Assembly: GCA_025454155.1 (NCBI GenBank)
Contig: JALOOZ010000003.1
Location: 1 to 34,702 of the forward strand
Direction: 5' to 3'
Length of the DNA stretch: 34,702 nucleotides
Origin: Thermodesulfobacteriota bacterium
Lineage (GTDB): Bacteria > Desulfobacterota > Desulfomonilia > UBA1062
How positions within the stretch are numbered: position 1 is the stretch's first letter; every line of letters starts with the position of its first letter. The translations under genes were made by a program, and so were the position numbers. Below the pieces are notes generated by a model. That model saw nothing but the letters and a program-made list of their open reading frames with translations, searched no databases and had not been told where the DNA came from. Positions 28,826 through 34,702 of this stretch are shown here, piece by piece.

Positions 28826-29829
28826 GGAAGCAGCGGGTGTACTGCCCCTACTGCGCCGAGCCCGTGGTTCGGCGGGAGGTGGAAGGGAAGGCGAGGGACC
28901 TGTGCATGAGGTGCTCGACGGTTTTCTACGAAAACCCCCTGCCCGTGGCGAGCGCCATTGTGGTGAACGAGCAGCGGGAGGTCCTCCTCGTGCAGCGGGA
29001 AAAGGAACCCTACAGGGGCATGTGGTGCCTTCCCATCGGTTTTGCGGAGACCGGGGAGGAGGTCAAGGATGCTGCCCTGCGCGAGCTGGAGGAGGAGTCG
29101 GGCGTAAAGGGAAAGATCGTCCGTCTCATCGATGTGGACACCGTTGATAACGACTTCTACGGCAGCCTCGCCATCGTGACCTATGAGGTCAGGGCAGCCG
29201 GAGGCAGGCTCAGGCCCGGTGACGACGCCACGGACGCCCGATATTTCTCCATCTTCGACCTGCCTCCCCTCGCCTGGTCCTCCAACGACAAGGCGGTGAA
29301 GATCTATATCGACATGTACCGGGACACCTGGGCCATGATGGATTCCTTCAGGCAGCTCTTCCCCGATTTCGGACCCCCGCATACCGTTTCTCAGGATACA
29401 CCTTCCCACGGCAGTCTCCTGTCCAACATCCTCATCAAGATAATCGACAGGGATCGGGAAGAGATCACCCGGTCATGGGCAGGGGAAGTGGAGGACGGCA
29501 TACCCTCGCTGGCGGCATGCATGGATGTGCTCATGGAAATCAACCGCACGGTGCTCCAGGGCATCCAGGAAGGCCTCGAGCAGAAGAGACAGCCCTTTGA
29601 CCGGGAACGTTTCGTGGAGGCCGGCCGGAACCTCAGACGGCTCGGTCTGCCGCTGCCCGACATCCTCAATGCGCTGGCCCTGAGCAGGAAGAGCATCTGG
29701 GTGCACGTGATCGGGAAGAAGATCCTGTCCTCGCCCCTGGAGATCTACAGCACCCTGGAGCTCAACAACCGCATCATCTTTCTCTACGACAGGGTGAACT
29801 ACCACATCACCGAGGGGTACATGGGCTGA
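28822..29829 (+). CDS. Nudix hydrolase with zinc-ribbon N-terminus and an extra C-terminal helical (RsbRD-N-like) domain
   Basis: CPYCAEPV..CMRCSTVFYENPLPV; Nudix box GFAETGEEVKDAALRELEEESGV; about 130 aa C-terminal extension LLSNILIKIIDRDREEITRSWAGEVED...RLGLPLPDILNALALSRKSIWVHVI...; ATGA overlap with the methyltransferase. Confidence 0.88.
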   Translation: MRKQRVYCPYCAEPVVRREVEGKARDLCMRCSTVFYENPLPVASAIVVNEQREVLLVQREKEPYRGMWCLPIGFAETGEEVKDAALRELEEESGVKGKIVRLIDVDTVDNDFYGSLAIVTYEVRAAGGRLRPGDDATDARYFSIFDLPPLAWSSNDKAVKIYIDMYRDTWAMMDSFRQLFPDFGPPHTVSQDTPSHGSLLSNILIKIIDRDREEITRSWAGEVEDGIPSLAACMDVLMEINRTVLQGIQEGLEQKRQPFDRERFVEAGRNLRRLGLPLPDILNALALSRKSIWVHVIGKKILSSPLEIYSTLELNNRIIFLYDRVNYHITEGYMG

Positions 29830-29971
29830 TACCTTCCTGTGGCACCTTTCTCTTCGTCAAAGGACCCGTAGTAGCGGATTCCATTCAAGTCAGGGGGGAT
29901 GAACGCCGTAACATATCTCGGATGGCTCGTCTTTCCAGGGATAACGGTACCGCTTCAGGGGACCCAGGCGC

Positions 29972-31186
29972 ATGAGTGCTGTTCTGTCATTCTTCCTGCC
30001 CGGGGGCATGCTTTTCCTGGCCTCCCTGGCCCTCGTGCATGTCCCCTCCGTGCGGGACAGTCTCGGTGACATAGCCGGCATATACCCGTATGCCGCATAC
30101 CTGTTTTCCGTGGTCTTCGGGTGGAGGTTCAACCGGTCAGCCCTGGTCTTCGGCACGGTGAGCATTGCCCTTGCCCACTGGTGCCTCGTCCGCTTCGCTC
30201 AGGTACCGCCAGGCACAGACCTGTACTGGCGGGTGGCCTTCCTCTCCACGGCCGTGCTGCTTCCGCTCAACCTCCTCGGCCTCGCGGTGTTCAAGGAGCG
30301 TGGCATCTTCACGCCCAGGGGCCTTTCCAGGCTGGTCGTCATCCTCTCCCAGCCCGTCCTGGTGGGGATCGTGGCCGGGCGTGACCCCCTCCGGTACGTC
30401 GCCCTGCTCGAAAAGGACCTCCTCCCGTACGCTTTCCTTCAGGGCCTGCCGGTGCCGCAGATCCCCGCAGCCGTGTTCCTTTTCTGCCTGATCGCAGCGG
30501 CAGGGCTCTATCTCCGGAACAGGGGGGCAAAGGAGAGCGGGTTCTTCTGGACGGTCTGCGCCGTGTTTGCGGCCTTCGTCTCATCACCAGACCAGGATCA
30601 GGAGGCCTTCCTCCTTGCGACTGCATCTTTCGTCCTGCTGGTGTCCATCATAGAAGTCTCCCATGCCATGGCCTTCAGGGACGAGCTCACGGGTCTGCCC
30701 GCCCGGAGGGCCCTCAGGGAGGAGCTCCTCAAGCTGGGCTCCGAGTACTGTCTGGCCATGATCGACATCGACCACTTCAAGAAGTTCAACGACAGGCACG
30801 GCCACGACGTGGGGGACCAGGTCCTGCGCATGGTGGCGGCCCGGCTGGGACGGGTGACCGGGGGCGGAAAGGCCTTCCGGTACGGGGGAGAGGAGTTCAC
30901 GGTGATCTTCCCGGGCAGGTACGCCGACGATGCCCTGGATCACCTCGAGACACTGCGCAGGGAGGTGGCCATGTCCCAGTTCGTCATCCGCTCTCCCATG
31001 AGGCCGAAGCGCAGGCCCAAGAAGCCCGGGAGACGGAAGGCCCCGCCCAGGAGGGTCTCGGTCACCGTCAGCATCGGGGCCGCATGGCCGGACGGACGAA
31101 CCGAGACCCCCGACGACGTGCTCAAATCCGCCGACAAGGCCCTCTACCGGGCAAAGAAGCAGGGGCGGAACCGGGTGACCACGTGA
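29972..31186 (+). CDS. Membrane GGDEF domain diguanylate cyclase
   Basis: N-terminal TM helices; FRDELTGLPARRAL; MIDIDHFKKFNDRHGHDVGDQVLR; FRYGGEEFTVIF; SADKALYRAKKQGRNRV. Confidence 0.93.
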   Translation: MSAVLSFFLPGGMLFLASLALVHVPSVRDSLGDIAGIYPYAAYLFSVVFGWRFNRSALVFGTVSIALAHWCLVRFAQVPPGTDLYWRVAFLSTAVLLPLNLLGLAVFKERGIFTPRGLSRLVVILSQPVLVGIVAGRDPLRYVALLEKDLLPYAFLQGLPVPQIPAAVFLFCLIAAAGLYLRNRGAKESGFFWTVCAVFAAFVSSPDQDQEAFLLATASFVLLVSIIEVSHAMAFRDELTGLPARRALREELLKLGSEYCLAMIDIDHFKKFNDRHGHDVGDQVLRMVAARLGRVTGGGKAFRYGGEEFTVIFPGRYADDALDHLETLRREVAMSQFVIRSPMRPKRRPKKPGRRKAPPRRVSVTVSIGAAWPDGRTETPDDVLKSADKALYRAKKQGRNRVTT

Positions 31187-31277
31187 ATGCCGCTGTCCGC
31201 GGGGAGTGGATTGACAGGTCCATTGCCCCGGAGATTTCCCCTTGATTCGTAGACCCGTGCGCTCTATCCATGGGTGT

Positions 31278-33200
31278 ATGGGGTCCAACGAGATCATCAC
31301 CGCCTGCACCATGGACTGTCCTGATGCATGCTCGCTGCTGGTTTCCCGGGATTCTTCGGGACTGGTCCACATCGGCGGCAATCCCGGGCACCCCCTCACC
31401 AGGGGCTTCACCTGCGCCAAGATCCGCAGCCACAAGAAGCGGATCACCAGCCCCGACCGTATCGTCCACCCCCTGAAGAGGACGGGTTCGACCTGGGAGC
31501 GCATAGACTGGGACACGGCCCTCGAACTCTGCGCCGGGAAGATCCAGTCCTTCCGGACCGCTCCCGCATCGATCCTCTATTTCCACGGCGAGGGCGCCAA
31601 GGGCGTCCTCAAGCAGGCGGGGCACCTTTTCTTCTCGCTGCTCGGGGCGAGCAGGGTACGCGGCTCCTTCTGCGACTCGGCGGGCTACAGCGCCTGCGTC
31701 AAGGATTTCGGTTCGCGCGAGACGAGCGATATCGAGTCCCTGCGGGAGGCCAGGGCCATACTGAACTGGGGCAAGGACCTCTCCCGGAGCTCGGTGCACA
31801 TGGCCTCCCTGGTCCAGGAGGCGAGGAAGTCCGGCGCCCGGGTGCTCACCATTTCCCCGGGCGGGGACGTGGGCAGGGCTCAGACGGATGAGTCCATACA
31901 CATCAGGCCCGGCACCGACCGCTTCCTGGCCGCGGCCGTGATCCGCCTCTTCATGGAGCGGGGAGCCGTCCCGGAGGGCATCATCTCCGGCAGCGCCAAC
32001 TGGGACGCATTCCGGCAGGTGATCATGGAGAACCCGGTGGATGCACTTGTCGCTTCCTGCGGCTGTACCAGGGATGACGCGGATCTCGTCTATGACTTCG
32101 CCGGCAGGCTCCGGCCCGCGGCCTCCATCATCGGCGCCGGGCTGCAGCGGTACGCTTTCGGCGGGGAGAATGTCAGGTACATCAATGCCCTTTCCTTCAT
32201 ATCCGGGAACATCGGTGTCCGGGGAGGGGGCAGCCATTTCCACATGAACTCGCTCAGGAACCTGAACCTTGCATGGACACGCTCCGGACAGACGAGGGGA
32301 GTCAGGCTCCTGCGGATGCCCGTCATCGGCAGGGACATCGCCGAGGCCACGGATCCGCCCATCCGGATGGCATGGGTCGACGGCTCCAACATGGTCAACC
32401 AGGCCCCGGGCTCCCGGCAGACCGCTTCCGTCTTCGAACAGGTGGAATTCACCGTGGTGGTCGACGCCTTCATGACGGATACCGCATCCAGGGCCGATCT
32501 CATACTGCCCTGCACCCTCATGCTCGAGCAGGAGGACATCGTTGCCTCGTACATGCACGACCACGTGCTGTATGTCAGGAAGGTCCTGGATGCCCCCGGC
32601 GAGGCAAGGAGCGATTTCGACATTCTCACCGGGCTTGGCCGGCTCCTGGACCCGACCATCGACCTGCCCGGACCGGAGGCCCTGCTTCGTGAGTCGCTCA
32701 AGTCCCCGTATCTCGGCACGACCCTGGAGGAGCTGAAGGAGAAGGGTTCCGTGCGCGCCCACAGGCCGGCCGTGGCGTACGAGGGCTGCGCATTCGATCA
32801 TCCGGACGGGAAGTACCGTTTCCCCGGCAGCCTCCATGGGGAACCGGCACCGCCTCCGGGCTACCCCCTGAGGCTCCTGAGCCTGGTGAGGAGGGAGGCG
32901 GTGCATTCGCAGATCCTTCCCCGGGACCAGGAGATGCCCCCGGGGATATGGGTGTCTCCCGACTGCCCGATGCTCGGAGCCATTGACCGGGGAAGGCCGG
33001 TGGCGCTGGTGACCCCCCTCGGTCGGCTCCGGGTGACCCTCCGGATTATGGACGGAATCCAACCCGAGGCCGTCGTGTACCGAAGGGGCGACTGGATGGG
33101 GCTTGGCGGCGGGGTGAACCAGCTCATAGAGCCGCATCTGACCGATATGGGCACAGGCACGGCCTATTATGACCAGTATGCCCGGATAGAAAACGACTGA
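31278..33200 (+). CDS. Molybdopterin (Mo/W-bisPGD) oxidoreductase, formate dehydrogenase/DMSO reductase superfamily
   Basis: CTMDCPDACSLL ... GFTCAK Fe-S ligands; GSFCDSAGYSA at the metal-ligand region; ALSFISGNIGVRGGG; VVDAFMTDTASRADLILPCTLMLEQED. TTG at 31242 is an alternative start. Confidence 0.92.
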   Translation: MGSNEIITACTMDCPDACSLLVSRDSSGLVHIGGNPGHPLTRGFTCAKIRSHKKRITSPDRIVHPLKRTGSTWERIDWDTALELCAGKIQSFRTAPASILYFHGEGAKGVLKQAGHLFFSLLGASRVRGSFCDSAGYSACVKDFGSRETSDIESLREARAILNWGKDLSRSSVHMASLVQEARKSGARVLTISPGGDVGRAQTDESIHIRPGTDRFLAAAVIRLFMERGAVPEGIISGSANWDAFRQVIMENPVDALVASCGCTRDDADLVYDFAGRLRPAASIIGAGLQRYAFGGENVRYINALSFISGNIGVRGGGSHFHMNSLRNLNLAWTRSGQTRGVRLLRMPVIGRDIAEATDPPIRMAWVDGSNMVNQAPGSRQTASVFEQVEFTVVVDAFMTDTASRADLILPCTLMLEQEDIVASYMHDHVLYVRKVLDAPGEARSDFDILTGLGRLLDPTIDLPGPEALLRESLKSPYLGTTLEELKEKGSVRAHRPAVAYEGCAFDHPDGKYRFPGSLHGEPAPPPGYPLRLLSLVRREAVHSQILPRDQEMPPGIWVSPDCPMLGAIDRGRPVALVTPLGRLRVTLRIMDGIQPEAVVYRRGDWMGLGGGVNQLIEPHLTDMGTGTAYYDQYARIEND

Positions 33201-33220
33201 GAAGGGGGAGACCGGGGACC

Positions 33221-33859
33221 ATGCAGAACAGACTCGGCATACTCGAACGGTTCGATCGCTGGTCGGACGAGATCAGGGAGCTGCGGGATGCCGGCGACCG
33301 GAAGGGGTATTTCCAGCAGGAGCTTCCCACTCTCCTTCAGGAGCGCTCGCTTTTCGTACCGGTGATGGAGGCCATCGTCGGAGGGGGGGAATATCCCGAT
33401 GTGAGGCCATCCACCATGTTCGACAGCGAGATCGTCCTGTACCGGGACCCGGGACGCCTCTTTTCCGTGAGGTTCTACCTGTGGGGGCCGGGCGAATACG
33501 ATCCCGTCCACGACCACAACTCCTGGGGGGTCATCGGCACGGTCCTGGGAACCCTTGACACCGTCAATTACCAGCGGCTGGACGACGGTGCGGACGAACG
33601 GCGCGCAGTGCTCGAAGAATGCTCACGCCAGTTCATCCCCGCCGGCCGGACCTATGCCGTCTTCCCCCTGAACAGGGGCATCCACAGGACCGGCAATGCC
33701 AGCGAGCCGGCCATCGTCCAGGTGGGTGTCTACGGCGAGAACCTCACGGGCAGGACCTACGTGAACACCTTTGACGTCAGGACCGGGGAGGTGAACCGGC
33801 TCTATCTGCCCCATGTGAAGAAGCGCATGCTGGCACGCCGTGCCCTGGAGCTGCTGTGA
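33221..33859 (+). CDS. Cupin, cysteine dioxygenase-like metal-dependent protein (COG5553-like)
   Basis: RFYLWGPGEYDPVHDHNSWGVIGTVLGTLDTVNYQRLDDG ... NRGIHRTGNASEPAIVQVGVYG. Confidence 0.78.
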   Translation: MQNRLGILERFDRWSDEIRELRDAGDRKGYFQQELPTLLQERSLFVPVMEAIVGGGEYPDVRPSTMFDSEIVLYRDPGRLFSVRFYLWGPGEYDPVHDHNSWGVIGTVLGTLDTVNYQRLDDGADERRAVLEECSRQFIPAGRTYAVFPLNRGIHRTGNASEPAIVQVGVYGENLTGRTYVNTFDVRTGEVNRLYLPHVKKRMLARRALELL

Positions 33860-33943
33860 TCCAAGCTCAAAGCAGTGGTTGACAACCCGCGTGAATGTGG
33901 CACACTTAAAGCGGCATAATCCCATCTATCCGGAGACGAGACC

Positions 33944-34702
33944 ATGGCCATACTCTTCACCCCGACGGACGGAACTCAGCAGGGCGGCATTTCATCGTTG
34001 CAGGCGCTTCTCGCCAAACTCGACCTTCCTTTCCCCGGAGGATCCTCGGTGGGGATCAAGCTCCACTGGGGCGAGAAGGGGAACAGGAGCTTCCTTGATC
34101 CCGCCTATGTCCGCGAGATCGTGCGCTGGCTCGCGACAAAGGACATGAAGCCGTTCGTCTTCGACACCACGGTGCTCTATTCAGGCGGCCGCCGCACCGG
34201 GAAGGACTCCCTCGAGACGGCTGCCTCCCACGGCTACACCGGTGAGTTCCTCGGCTGCCCGGTCGTGATCGCCGACGGCATGGACGGCCGCGACATTATC
34301 GACATCCCCGCCGGGTACCGGCACTTCAAGACCGTCCAGGTGGCTTCGCTGACGGAAAAGGCCGGCGGCTTCGTGATCTTTTCCCACTTCAAGGCCCACC
34401 TCGCTTCCGGATTCGGCGGCGCCATCAAGAACATCTCCATGGGCTTCGCCTCCAGGGCCCAGAAGCAGCGCATGCATTCGGACGTGAAGCCCATCCTCAG
34501 CCAGAAGAAATGCACCAGGTGCGGGGTGTGCGTCGAGGTCTGTCCCACCGGGGCCGCCACGATCGTCGAGGGGGAGTTCCCCTCCTACGACCTGGAGGTC
34601 TGCATCGGTTGCGCCCAGTGCATCGCCCAGTGCCCGGAGATGGCCCTGCGGATCCTGTGGGGCAGCGACAACGAGGCCTTCCAGGAGAAGCTCCTGGAGA
34701 CG
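33944..34702 (+). CDS. DUF362 domain-containing Fe-S protein (3' truncated by window)
   Basis: MAILFTPTDGTQQGGISSLQALLAKLDLPFPGGSSVGIKLHWGEKGNRSFLDPAYVREIV ... SHFKAHLASGFGGAIKNISMGFASR ... CTRCGVCVEVCPTGA ... CIGCAQCIAQCPEMA; open to the window end, so absent from the ORF track. Confidence 0.9.
   Translation, partial: MAILFTPTDGTQQGGISSLQALLAKLDLPFPGGSSVGIKLHWGEKGNRSFLDPAYVREIVRWLATKDMKPFVFDTTVLYSGGRRTGKDSLETAASHGYTGEFLGCPVVIADGMDGRDIIDIPAGYRHFKTVQVASLTEKAGGFVIFSHFKAHLASGFGGAIKNISMGFASRAQKQRMHSDVKPILSQKKCTRCGVCVEVCPTGAATIVEGEFPSYDLEVCIGCAQCIAQCPEMALRILWGSDNEAFQEKLLET

Noticed and set aside
29830-29971. 142-nt gap before the GGDEF gene examined for a c-di-GMP (GEMM) riboswitch
   Set aside because: No GEMM-I conserved segments or convincing nested stems could be found by eye.
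31201-31229. GGGGAGTGGA...TCCATTGCCCC hairpin after the GGDEF gene
   Set aside because: Internal mismatches and no T tract; too weak to call a terminator.
31680-31700. Possible selenocysteine at the metal-ligand position of the molybdopterin oxidoreductase
   Set aside because: The codon in GSFCDSAG is TGC (Cys), not TGA.
31122-33137. 671-aa minus-strand ORF opposite the molybdopterin oxidoreductase
   Set aside because: Composition (Gly/Pro/His/Val/Arg-rich, no recognisable domain) is typical of an antisense shadow ORF in GC-rich coding DNA; the plus-strand protein is unambiguous.

Overview
High-GC bacterial chromosomal window. The gene repertoire and order look like Desulfobacterota / 'deltaproteobacteria', but that is an inference. 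No mobile element, CRISPR array or rRNA was seen. The left half is mostly housekeeping: rpsA 3' end, sppA, guaB, dnaE, accA, a small unknown protein, prepilin peptidase, RidA, an FadH-like OYE-family oxidoreductase, an AcuC/HDAC-family deacetylase, DUF1844, DegQ/HtrA, ispE, spoVG, tRNA-Gln(TTG), prs and yifB/comM. The right half is more accessory: AEC permease, DUF255 thioredoxin-domain protein, radical SAM protein, two tandem secreted PEBP (YbhB-type) proteins, MBL hydrolase, a divergent RdgC-like protein, HD-GYP, a Cys-rich ferredoxin-like protein, SAM methyltransferase, a Nudix hydrolase with an extra C-terminal helical domain, GGDEF, an orphan molybdopterin oxidoreductase, a COG5553-like cupin and a truncated DUF362 Fe-S protein. 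The most notable unexplained signal is the gap between yifB/comM and the AEC permease. On the minus strand (~18175 to ~17963) it carries a near-consensus sigma70 promoter (TTGACA-N16-TATTAT), a 5'/3' closing stem of 12 bp plus two further helices, an internal hairpin whose loop can pair downstream (possible pseudoknot), a degenerate GGCNN pentamer tract, and a strong intrinsic terminator. No ORF of reportable size lies inside it. This looks like a dedicated structured ncRNA gene of about 180-210 nt with a 6S-like overall layout, but its identity is not established. All calls were made by eye, with no database search or folding software.
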